Positions 53,103 to 64,000 of a stretch of DNA of 64,000 bases are shown in pieces. Positions within the stretch are counted from its first letter, which is position 1. The number at the start of each line of letters is the position of its first letter. A model generated the notes under the pieces. That model saw only the letters and a program-made list of their open reading frames with translations. It was not told the DNA's origin and searched no databases. This DNA comes from Brugia malayi (lineage: Eukaryota; Nematoda; Chromadorea; Rhabditida; Onchocercidae): the NCBI RefSeq assembly GCF_000002995.4, contig NW_025062475.1:2944528-3008527 (forward strand), given 5' to 3'. A program made the translations under genes and the position numbers.

Positions 53103-53734
53103 ACAGTAAGCATAACTTAATATTATAAGCATAACCTAACACTGTAAGCAATAACTTAATACTATAAGCAATAATAATTTGTACATTGTAAACAATAATT
53201 TAACATTTCTATAACATAACTTAGCAACAAATTAATTATAAGCAAATTTTGTTAATATTATTTTATTAATATTATTTCTATTAATATTATTTATATTATC
53301 AATAAATATTAACATTAATAACTGTTTGACTATTTTATCATATACTATTTGAAATATTCCCTCAATTATAATTCGATACAGTAGCTGATTGATGTGATGT
53401 GATGTGATCGTTTCTTTTTTTCTCCTAATGAGTTCTGTCATCTTCAATAAAAAAAAAAAGAAAGAAAGAGGTGCATTAGCAGTAAATAACTATGACCTCA
53501 AGAGTAGCAATGGTACTCGAAACAACAATGACTCATCTTGTCCTTATGCAGATAATACCGCTATTTCATTCTCTTTTTTATTTTTTGATTTCTTTTATTT
53601 CTCTTTGATTTTATCTATATGTTATCATATATTTTCTTCCTTTTTTTTTTTTCATTGAATAATAAAAATTTTGCATAATTTTCTTTATTACTAATTTTTT
53701 TTATTTTTTATTTTAATTAGAATGAACGATGAAC

Positions 53735-53975
53735 TTGATTGAATACACAATGAGTTCTCCTTCTCACTCTGATATTTGCGGTTGAATGACTGAATGAATG
53801 ACCTGAGAAAGAGCTAGCTCATTGCTTGACCTCAAATGAATAATTACCCGCTACTTCTCATCCCTCCAATCTTTCTTACCTGCTGAAATTCCTACAATAG
53901 CTGCCCATTTCACCTCACGTGCCGCAATCTTATAACGTTGCGTCAAGTTGCGCATTTTCTCTTTACTATCATTCC
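53735..53975. promoter_or_regulatory. GC-richer island with E-box, possible promoter
   Basis: This block stands out from the surrounding A/T runs. It contains the palindrome CACGTG at 53916-53921 and two TGACCT elements (in AATGACCTGAG and CTTGACCTCAA, reverse nuclear-receptor half-sites). TCTTATAACGTTG follows. It is the best candidate for a distal promoter of the bZIP gene 5 kb downstream, but no connecting exon was identified. Confidence 0.25.
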
Positions 53976-54112
53976 TCTTCCTAATTACTTACATCGATGA
54001 AAGAAGTTCATCTTAAGACAAATTTATGTTAATTTAAAAAAAAAAAAGAAAAGAAATTTTTTTTTTCATTTCTTTTTTTTTTAATTTATATTTGAAGTTG
54101 TTATTTCGTTTC

Positions 54113-54144
<32 letters not shown>

Positions 54145-56877
54145 TTTTTTTGTTTTGTTTTTTGTTTTGTTTTTTTTTTTTTGCAAAATAATAATGCTTA
54201 TTAGTGAGTACAAAAATATCAGGATGTATCGGGAATAATTCAGGTTTCATCATATATATATATTTTTTAAATCGAAATATCTTTTTATAAATAATTTTTA
54301 TAAAAATAATAAATTTATTATTATTAGACATTTCAATTGTTCATTGAAATATGATTTATTAATATCGTTATTATCATTTGATTATAATTTAATACTGATA
54401 TTCAAATAAATATTTTTGCTTTGCCGAAAAAATATTCAAATAAATATTTTTGCCTTGCTTATATGCAAGTATAAATATGAAAATTTGCATATATGCAAAC
54501 ATAAAATATAAGTGATCATGATCACATTCGAAAGCACTGTTATCGTGTTTTCCATCATTTCATGTGCAAAATGAAACTTAAGTATGATTCTGATAATTTT
54601 CATCATGATATGATCATAATTAGACTATTAATAAGGTAAGAGCAACAAAAATAGGAATTTAATGCCCAAAGTATAGCAAACTATTACTATGGGTATATAT
54701 CAAATAGTTGAAATACAGTACGAATACAAATGTAAAAAGTATAAAATGGACAAAGTTAAAAAACAACGTTTAAATTACGAACAATAGTGTAAATTAAATT
54801 AATAACATAAATCATAATAGCAGCGCACTACAGTCTAAAGATACAAATTATTTATACTTTGACATATAATTTTTAAGGTAAGTTCATAATGCTTGCATAT
54901 TTTTAGTATATTTCATTTTTTTATGATTTGAAATAAATATGTTGGGAAAGTTTAAGCACAAATGTACTTTTTGAGAAGTTTTGTAAGAACAAAACAAAAT
55001 TTTTGATATTTTATTGAAAATCAATGTTAAAGTGGATAAAAAAAAAAGACATTTTATTAATTATACGTCAAAATTTACAAAATTTAAATAGTTAGATTGG
55101 TTTCATTAAAATATCAATTAAACAGGTAAGTCAAAATTACTTTTAATACTATTTGAGTTAGTAAGTAATGAAAATACGGTACTCATCATCTATTTGCACT
55201 CAACACTAATGTGTTTCCAGGTTAATTAACAGATAGAGACGATCACATCTGTTTTTTTCCAACCATTCGGTTGTGATTTTTAGTCTTCTGTAATAAAAAG
55301 GTAAAAACTACGGTAAGTTATTACGATAGAAGATAAAATTTCCATCAGATATAAATTTCTTCTTGTCAAACTTTAGTCATTTAATTTGCAAAAATAAATT
55401 ACATTGAATTTATGAAATTTCGAAAAAGAAAACAACAACAACAAAACAACATTAGCGTATCTAACTAAATTTGCTAACATTGGTATTTTCGAGTAAAAAG
55501 TTAAAATTATTCTCCTACGGTATATGCTTTATTACATGTGCTGAAATATTATTGATTATGGATGATGACAAGTGTCATTGCATCTCTGCAAACGATTTGA
55601 CAATATGATTTGGAGTAGTATGTACTGGAGTTGTTGCTTGTTCACTTACCTCAGCGTTGTTTTGATACACCTGTATGACAGTACCACAAAAATTACAGTT
55701 CCAAAACAATGCAATACAACTTGCAATTTGTTTTGTTTTTTCTTTTTTTTTTTAAAATAAATTGTTTTCTTTAAAGTAAATCAATAAAAATTCATTTATT
55801 TATTTAAATGTATTTTGCAGTAATAATAAAAGTTATTCTTAGCAGAGAATTATTCAGGCTTAACATACTTTATTCTCGATTTGACTTTTTTTTTTTTTTT
55901 TTTCACTTACAAAACAAAAAATATACATTAATGATTGAAGAGAAAGAGAGAGAGAGAGAGAAAAAAATAAATTGAAAATTTGAATTTGAAATTTAATGCA
56001 AACTTCATAATGATAGTGAAGGATAAAAAAAATTTGTGCAAAAATTCTGTTTATGGTTGGTTACTCGCACGAAAACAAAAAAAAAAGAAAAAAAAGAAAT
56101 AAAAAGAAAAAATCGTTCAAATAAATATGCATCGAAAATATTTTGCAACAGATAAATTTTTAAGAGCATTGCTAATCAAAGTTGTATAAGCTTGAATAAT
56201 TTTCATTGCAATTTGCTAGCTTAATTAACTAATTTATATTTACTAGAATGTTTCATCGATGAGACAACTCAAATAATTAGAAAAATTTTATTGGATGATA
56301 TAGAAATAGAAATGCTTATTGAAATTAAAGATTTCAATGGATGACATTTCTATTTCATTTCATATTTTGATAATTTCTATAAATCATAAGAAAAGGCATA
56401 CATTTTGACGCTTTTTTTTCCCCTTTTAAATTGCAAATTAAAATTTTTTTTTTGGCTGAAAAGAATAATTATTCATAATTAAAGAAATTTAACATAACCT
56501 TTCATCATTTCTATCTAAGCTTAATTTTCTTAATTCACAATAATGAGACTAAAATATTAGTAAGCAATTTTGTTGTCATTTAACTGTATCATTTCAAAAT
56601 TTGGATTTAAATTAATAAAAGTTTTCAAATCATTTCAAAATCTCACTTTCTACTATTCGATCCTTCTACAGTAAATTTATTTTTGTAGCAATGCATTGTA
56701 TGAGATAAAGTAACATTTTTGTTGTAATTAAGATATATCGAACAATCTTCTATTGCCATAAATAATTGCTGTAGCATTAGAATAATTTAAATGGTTAAAA
56801 AAAAAGAGAGAGAGGATGAAGAGAGAGAGAGAGAGAGGGGAAGAGAGGAAGAAAGTGGAAGAGACATTTGAAAAAAA

Positions 56878-57663
56878 TTGTACATTTATGAAGTTTGGAT
56901 TCTGTAAGTTTATTTGCTCAGGTAATCAATTCAAATAACTGTAATTTACTATCATCAAAAGAAGCAGAGGTGTTGGGATAATAATAGTATGTCTTCTGGT
57001 AAACATTACTTCAACGTATCTCTTAATGCATCTTCTCTTCATCATCTAAATATCTACCATATTCGATAAGTGTTGATGGCATCTACCTGATTGAACTATT
57101 ACCTGATTGGTGGTTCATTAATTCACATGAAACTTCATTTATTTTGTTTGAGAAACTTTTTTTTTTAATTTAATTTTCATTAGCAATAAATTTACAGTAC
57201 AGGAAAATGTTGTAAGCATCTTCCTGCAAAAATTGCAATCATTATTAAATAAGATATCATAATTGTAGTTATTATCATCAAATTTGATAACTTTTCTTTT
57301 TTTTTTTTACATGCAATTTATGTTCTATTATGATTAAATTAAAATATAGAAATGTTATGAGTAAAAATTAAGTTTAAAAAAAAAGTTTTTCAAACGAAAT
57401 AGTTAACATTTCATATGAATTAATGAACCACCAATCAGGTAATAGTTCAATCAGGTAGATGCCATCAACACTTATCGAATATGGTAGATATTTAGATGAT
57501 GAAGAGAAGATGCATTAAGAGATACGTTGAAGTAATGTTTACCAGAAGACATACTATTATTATCCCAACACCTCTGCTTCTTTTGATGATAGTAAATTAC
57601 AGTTATTTGAATTGATTACCTGAGCAAATAAACTTACAGAATCCAAACTTCATAAATGTACAA
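56878..57663. repeat. inverted repeat with 255-base arms
   Basis: The left arm 56878-57132 and right arm 57409-57663 are reverse complements over 255 bases with a single mismatch that I can see (CACATGAA versus CATATGAA near the inner end). The spacer is 276 bases. Neither arm encodes a protein and no transposase is present. It could be a fold-back element or MITE-like insertion, a template for hairpin double-stranded RNA, or an assembly artefact. Confidence 0.9.
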
Positions 57664-59266
57664 AAATTTTTATAATTTATTTCTTTCATAATTATTCATT
57701 TAGCAAAATTTTGTATAATCATTACACCATTTCTATATTATACTAGAATTATTAATATTTTTTGTATTTACGAAGAAATTTTAATTATGTTTGGAATTTA
57801 AAAATTAAAATCAATTGATTATTATAAAGTGTATATGTGATCTACTAAGTTTATTGAAAATGTTAACTTTTCTGGTAATATTTACTTTTTGTGTGCAAAT
57901 TTGAAATGTTTTCTAATTTAATTCTTGCTGAATATTATTAGTATATCATAGTACATAACAATTTTACTCTTGCATAATTACTCTTGCAACTAAAGATAGT
58001 ATAATGTATGAAATGACATTTAAATATTGTCACATTAAATAAAATATAACGCAATTAAAATACTTAATTACACGCTTAGCATTTTAAATATTTGTTTTGC
58101 AATATATTCAAAATTATTGCCAAAAATTATTTATGTATGGTTTTTCATGCATTTATTAAATTTGCATAAAAAACGATTTATTATAGATTTAATATAATCC
58201 TATCGATACATTAATTATACGTATTATATCCAATATACATTTATTAACTGATCGAAATATTATTTAAAACTTCTATGTTTGCTTGTAATTAAGCATAAGT
58301 GATTAGCTAATTATCGATTATTTCAAAATGAATTTCATTAATGAATGAGGAATTGATCTTTACGTGTTATCACTCTTTTGACGTTATCATTATCACGTAA
58401 ATGATATGCAATAACTGTTTTGGATCTTAGTTTTCAACAACTATTCATGGTTAAATTTCGAAAAATTTCCATTTTCAATTTTTCATTTCTTTGTTCTTTA
58501 CATGAAATAAAAGTAAAAAAAATAAAAAATTGCTGTAAATAAAAGATATATTATTTCCAAATAACTTAATTTGGTATTTGTTAAAAGCAAAGATAATATT
58601 TGTTATGAAATAACGGTTTGATATGTTTGCTAAAAATGAAAGTATTATTAATGACAAAGTAAGGCATAAATTAAATAGGAATAGCAAGGAACTTAAGATT
58701 TTACATTATAGAAGATGATAATCATAATTATGTAAAATTAGAAAAGATAAGGAATAAATATATCATTATAAATTTTATTGATAATTTAACAAAAAAAATA
58801 CATTTTCATATTGAATTTCTTATCAAATTTCATTTATTTTTGAAAGAAAATGACATTTCTCTAAAAGAAAAATAATGAAATGTTAATTAAACTTATCACA
58901 AATATACTTATCACAAATAAATACTATAATTCAGCAAATATATGATCTAATAATGTAATATTATGGTAAAATGCAAGCAATTTTTCAAAAAAAGAAAAAA
59001 AAAAAACAAGAAATTTTTTTTTTTCTTAAATTGAATGAGTTCTATATTGATTATGATAGATTTCTAAGTGTAAAATATTATCTCTTCAAGATGCTATGTA
59101 AAGTTTTTGAGATTATCGTATAAATAATTTTAATTTATTTGTTGAAATGATACGATATTATAAAGCTTTGTCACATGATTTTGACCTTGTTTTGATGTCA
59201 CACCTTGTTTCATGTCACCTTTTTTGCTTTTTTTTTTATCATTAATTAAATCGTAATTACAGGTGT

Positions 59267-61139
59267 ATGATTGTAACAACAATGATACCAGCATACATGA
59301 GTGAAGTTAAAAGTGATGGTGCAAATCATCTGTATTTCTCATATCCGACACCAGTAGCTACCAATATGGTACCAGCTAATTTCACAGCTTATAGTATGCC
59401 AATACCGCCACCATATGAATCAGTAGTTAATATTACCAAACAACAAGAAGAAAACTTTCCTACAACATCATCTTCCATCATATCCGCTTCAACATCACTT
59501 CCACAACAACAACAACAACAACAACGTGATGAACAACAACAACAACAACAACAACGATTACAACAACGTAGATCGATTATTCCAGTAGATGAAGAAGCTC
59601 GTAAAAAGTAATGAAATTTGCAAACCAACTTTTCCGATTCTTGTCAAAGCAAACGATATGCAGGAAAGGATGCATGCAAGCTGCTAAATGCTGCCAAGCA
59701 AGCAATATCTGCAGCAAAATGTTATGTCTTGCATAATAATTACCGCTTTTCTGATATTAATCGTTTTTTTTTTTTTTTTGTATAATTTACAAAATATATA
59801 TTAATTAAAACTTGACTAAAATGCGAGCACATATTTTAAACATTGAAAATTACGCACATTAGCTTATTTGCTTAAATGTTAGTGTATTTTTTTTTTTTTT
59901 TTAAATTGGAATATTTTTGTAAAAATATTTAAATATTTGCACAATATGAATGCAATTTTGATAGAAAAAAATTTTATTTTGTGCTGAAATTTGAAACTTT
60001 TAGCTATGTATGTGTGTCTGTGCTTTTTTTTTTTTTTTTTGTTTTTTCTTCCAACTTAATTTCCTTTTTATTATTTTCATTGTGGTTGCTGCTGGCTTCT
60101 GTATTTTTCCAGGAATAATATTTACGGGTATTATTGGGCTTCAAATGTCTTCGTTTGGTGATTGACTGCTTTAAACCATCTTATTGTGATGATCGTTGGC
60201 CTCTTTTGTTGACCAACATAATTCGAATCAAAACAATTCATTTGCAGTTCAACGACAGTTGAATAATATCAGGATTTGGAAAAGACATCAAGCCCAGATT
60301 TTTTATTTTTTGCTTAATTTTGCAATGCTTTATAAAATTGATGATCTTTTGATTAAGAAATCTTCATTTCTAGTTAATGATGAAAACAGTTAAATTTTTA
60401 AATTTCCCAATGCTCAAATAAAATATTCATCATTCTAATAAGATTTGTCCCTTTTTATTTATAAAATTTTAATTAAATCATCTAAAAAAAAAAAAAAACC
60501 TTAAATTTAATAAAAAGTTCCTTACTTGCTAAATTTGAAACAATTGCAATATATATAATTCAGATATCGTGAACGACGAGACAAAAATAATTTAGCAGCA
60601 AAAAAATCCAGAAGTAATCGACGAGAGAGAGAAAAGATGATGCAACGTAAAGTTGACGAATTGGAGAAGGAAAATGAAGCGTTACGAGCTCAATTAGCAA
60701 TTTATACGCAACAATTAGATTACGTAAGTTATCTTTCATAATATTACGTTAACCTTTTGCCCGAACATTTTTACCCGAACATACACTACGATATATCATC
60801 TCTATACAGTGACAGAATTATTTAACAAAAGACAAACTCATATAGATAGCGCCATCAATTATTAATCCTCCAATGTTATTAAATTAATAAAAGGAATTAA
60901 TTCCTTTTTGCTTTTTTCTTCCAAATTATTTATAAATGCAAATTTTCGAGAAAAAAGAAAATGTTACATAATTAAAATATGATTTATAGGCACGAAAAGA
61001 ATATGAAAGACAATTATCACTATCTTATACTGCTCAACAACAAGGAATATTACTTCGCGATAATCCTACCAATTTGGTACCAACGACACAATCAGCACCT
61101 ATATTATATCCATCATTTTCTCAGCAAACTGTCACCTGA
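59267..61139 (+). CDS. bZIP transcription factor, PAR/C-EBP-like
   Basis: Exons 59267-59607, 60564-60723 and 60990-61139; 216 residues, phases consistent. The N-half is Pro/Ser-rich with glutamine runs QQQQQQQ and QQQQQQQ split by RDE (pure CAA repeats, so likely polymorphic). Exon 2 encodes the bZIP: basic region YRERRDKNNLAAKKSRSNRR, with the N-x-x-A-A-x-x-S-R signature, then a zipper with a/d residues V-L-N-L-L-Y-L (VDELEKENEALRAQLAIYTQ). LEKENxALR and NNxAAKxSR resemble PAR/NFIL3/CES-2 proteins; the YRERRxxNN entry is closer to C/EBP gamma. It should act in the nucleus as a homo- or heterodimer. The ATG follows TAATTACAG by four bases: either a trans-splice site or an internal exon with more protein upstream. 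Intron 1 starts with a GC-richer stretch of unknown meaning. Confidence 0.85.
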
Positions 61140-62038
61140 TTGTTAATTTGCATGATTGCACTAACAGTTATATAATTTATGGACATCAAGAAATCAGAAA
61201 GATGGAAATCCAGAAATTACTTCAATTTCAGAAGGACGGAAAGATGACAGAAGCGGGAATGATTTCTTGATAACTGTCAATGATTTCTTGATAAATTTTC
61301 CACTTAAGTTTGTAATAGCATTTCATTCATGAAACAAGAAAACTTCGAATCTCTTATCGTCGACTTCAATCGCAGTTTACTATATTATAATTAAAGTCGA
61401 AATTTGGAACTTGCAACACCGTTAACAAAAACTCTTCCCAAATTTTGATGAAATCTGTATTATATTTGCATCTGTTGAAAACTTTAGATTGTTTATAGAA
61501 GAAGAGTTGCTTTCGAGAATCTTTGTTTTATTTATGCTTTCAAACAATATCAGAACTTTTCAAAAAAAAAAAAAAAAAAGAAAGTTTCAAAAAATAAGAC
61601 CTACAAATAATGTAAATGTATATGTGAGAATAAGGAAAAAAACAAATTTCACAACGCAACAAAAGTAAATACATGACTTCGGCACTTCAATATAAAAAAA
61701 TTTAAATGGTCTACAACCAGTTATAATTCAACACCGAAATAAAAACTATCGCTTGATATTCCAAAAAAATCATTTAAAAATTAAAAAAGAAAAATGGAGA
61801 ATGCGAAGTTTCTCCCATTAACAATACTTATCCAGTTTGGTTTCAATTAAAACAGATAAAATTATAGTTTAAGGTTACTACAAGACGACTTAAAATTAGT
61901 AATAGGCCAACAGAACATCACTTTTAACGTTGCTACAACTTAAAAATTATTTCAATTTTCAAAATAAAGTACTGGGAAAACATATGTGCCGTACAAACCG
62001 AGATCTCACATAGCTAATGATGAAAAGGATTTGAATAA
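61140..62038. other. convergent 3' region between bZIP and RPA1
   Basis: About 0.9 kb between the stop codons of two genes transcribed towards each other, holding their 3' untranslated regions. No further gene is visible. Confidence 0.6.
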
Positions 62039-64000
62039 CTACAATTCCTCCAATTTACTCACTGCTCGTGTAAGTTCATCAATATATTTGTCATAGTTGA
62101 CCTCGTTAATATCGAAAACACTCCATTTATTTTTTTCTTCACCCTGTAACATACATCAGTAAAACATGTTACAGTTTGAATACAAAATGTAATTTATATT
62201 CTTTGTAAGGTTTCCGTTACGGAATAAATAGAATTTTTATTATCTGCTTATGGCAAAGGAGTAGCTATCATTTAAAAATAGCGTCAAATTAATGTCAAAA
62301 TTCAGAAAAAATAACGTAAAATTCAACTTTTCCCTTAGAAAATATGAGGTATATCCGCAGGAAATTAAAAACAATTAAATAATTACATTGTAAAATTCCG
62401 ATTTAGCACGAATACGGAATGTATATTCACGAAAGCGGACTGCATTGAACACCTCATTATATTCATCAAGCTGAAATTATAATGTGAAATTTTGGCCTTA
62501 CTGTATCATATTTTCCCCTCAAGTTTCCATCGTTAGAGTAATGATTAATTCATTAGCATGACTGTTTTTCATAAATTCTAAGATAATAATTGAAACCGTT
62601 ATAATTACTAATGATTTCCAAGCGAAAAAACAATGGAAAAATTAAATCAAAAGTCGATAAAGCAACGAAAATTAGAGGAGTCAAATTAAACCAGATTATT
62701 ATCGAGTAACTGTCCAAGCTGCTCTGCATCAGTTTTCAAAAGCTTGACAGCTTTATCCTCAAATACCGTTACCCAGTGAGATCCCGAAAAGTCCGATATT
62801 TCCATCTAGAATGTTCTGCATTAAAGATGAAACTTCTCTATTGACTTCGTATGTTAATATTAAAAAAAAATAAAAATGAAAAAAACTTACCGTCATGAGA
62901 AGAACATATTTGTATTTATCCAAAGTTATGTCGCATTTTTCACAACGATACTGGTTATTTATTTCAATTACCTTCTTCTTGCATCCATTCGTACCACAGC
63001 TCTGTAATGCAATACTGATGTAGTACATTATAAGGAAATCCTTCATGTGTTTTGAAATTTTTTTTAAATAAAAGTATAGAATTTGACTTCTTTTCTTGAA
63101 ATGACTTGAAATCTCGAAAATAATAAATTTTCATCAGGAAAAGAAATAATCTCACCTTGTAAAGAGCGCCATCAGCTTTCAAAGATGAGATCATTGCTGT
63201 GATATTGAAAAATGTGCCTTTCTCCGAATCTCGTCCCAATCCACAAAATTCAGATAAACAAATGATTCGGAGATCTCGTCCTGTATGATTTAATTTAATA
63301 AAAGACTGTATAAATGTATTACAAAAACTTTTTGGAATCAAAAAAAATCACCATAACTGTCTGTAGTAAGACCAGTTGTTGTCAGATTACGTGCCTGTAT
63401 GGAAGGTCTTGTTTCTCGGTACCACTTATATAAATTTGCTGTTTCAGCACATTCCATGTTCAGCTCTATTCGACTGGAATTTCCGGTACTTAGACTTAAA
63501 CTTCCTGAAGAAAAAAAAAAAAAAAAAAACTTTCTTGCCGGTTATTATTTTATTAAAATTAGAATTATTCCAGTTTTTGCAAAAAAAATAATAAATAACT
63601 TACCATTAAATTCTTTAACAAATGCTCCTTTTATACCAATAGTCTGACCCTCAATTTCTTGATCATATAGCCGAGCTTGTTCACCCCAGAATGTCAATGT
63701 GATTTCCGTTTCTGACGCATCAATTAGCACTATATCCCGCTTTTCCAGTTGGGCGCCTGTATTTCGTGCTGTAACCTGAAAAAACAAACATCAAAAGCTT
63801 TAACCATTTATTCCTCACATTCCAACTCATCATCTGACAGAAACTCGAATAAAAATTAAAATATGTTTAAAAAGATTACAAATTATCAACAAGAAAGCTT
63901 ACTTGCATTATATCATTGACCTTTTCTACTATGGCAATGATATCGACCGATTCACCAACGTGGTTAGCCACGTTGCAAAGACGAACAATACTGAGTGAAA
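62039..64000 (-). CDS. RPA1: replication protein A large subunit (RPA1), C-terminal part
   Basis: Large subunit of the heterotrimeric single-stranded DNA-binding protein used in replication, repair and recombination. The gene runs off the right edge, so the N-terminus and DBD-A are missing. Exons on the minus strand: beyond 64000-63903, 63775-63604, 63504-63352, 63280-63156, 63001-62891, 62805-62692, 62470-62387, 62143-62039, all phase-consistent. DBD-B is seen as VGESVDIIAIVEKVNDIMQ, TFWGEQARLYD, IGIKGAFVKEFNGGSLS and STGNSSRIE. DBD-C carries the zinc ribbon CGTNGC ... CEKC (C-x4-C-x12-C-x2-C) and SGSHWVTVFEDKAVKLL, then RFREYTFRIRAKSEFYN. It ends DELTRAVSKLEEL, where the trimerisation helix lies. 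All four zinc-binding cysteines are present. Confidence 0.95.

Larger units (their letters stand above)
52145..59260. other. long non-coding stretch before bZIP gene
   Basis: It begins with the FHIP1 3' untranslated region. It contains an ACAT-type repeat, a GC-richer island with an E-box, and a large inverted repeat, all listed separately. No convincing coding exon was found, although upstream untranslated exons of the bZIP gene may lie here. Confidence 0.55.

Noticed and set aside
53404..53658. Plus-strand frame with NNYDLKSSNGTRNNNDSSCPYADNT as an upstream bZIP exon
   Set aside because: The middle looks coding-like but no donor compatible with 59260 was found and the ends are A/T runs; not called.
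54101..54331. Lys/Asn-rich minus-strand open frame
   Set aside because: Antisense of a long poly-T tract; low complexity.
60196..60393. Q/N-containing open frame in bZIP intron 1
   Set aside because: No GT donor in a usable phase; the tail becomes Phe/Lys low complexity.

Overview
The window looks like nuclear DNA of a nematode, possibly a filaria-like species. It is strongly A+T-rich with many homopolymer and (GA)n tracts. Its genes have many small exons separated by short introns with TTTTCAG-type acceptors, and three start codons lie within a few bases of a lone acceptor, as expected for spliced-leader trans-splicing. It also holds a nematode-like U1 snRNA gene. The genus is a guess; no species marker is visible.

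Layout. 1-5.4 kb: no gene found, only low-complexity DNA and one promoter-like island. 5.4-21.7 kb, minus strand: a long multi-exon gene for a PDZ-domain protein with a Ser/Thr-rich tail; its large introns hold 42-bp and 45-bp minisatellites. 25.7-27.2 kb, minus: an Alba-domain protein resembling RNase P/MRP subunit RPP25. 28.8-35.0 kb, plus: a complete 22-exon gene for syndetin (VPS50), divergent from RPP25. 37.2-38.3 kb: two U1 snRNA genes in inverted orientation, one canonical and one with a changed 5' end, sharing a promoter element at identical spacing. 43.8-44.3 kb: 27 perfect copies of an 18-bp repeat. 44.7-52.1 kb, plus: a 20-exon gene for an FHF-complex subunit (FHIP1 type). 52-59 kb: non-coding, with a near-perfect inverted repeat of 255-base arms. 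59.3-61.1 kb, plus: a bZIP transcription factor with polyglutamine. 62.0-64.0 kb, minus: the C-terminal half of RPA1, cut by the window edge.

Exon chains were built by hand. I joined only segments whose reading phase matches across GT...AG boundaries and checked that the totals divide by three (VPS50 2661 nt, FHIP1 3126 nt, RPP25 504 nt, PDZ gene 1977 nt). The genes do not form one pathway: they cover RNA processing (U1, RPP25), vesicle and motor traffic (VPS50, FHIP1), transcription (bZIP) and DNA replication (RPA1). The most interesting observation is the variant U1. Its 5' end would pair with GUUAGU donors, and three introns in this window have that donor.
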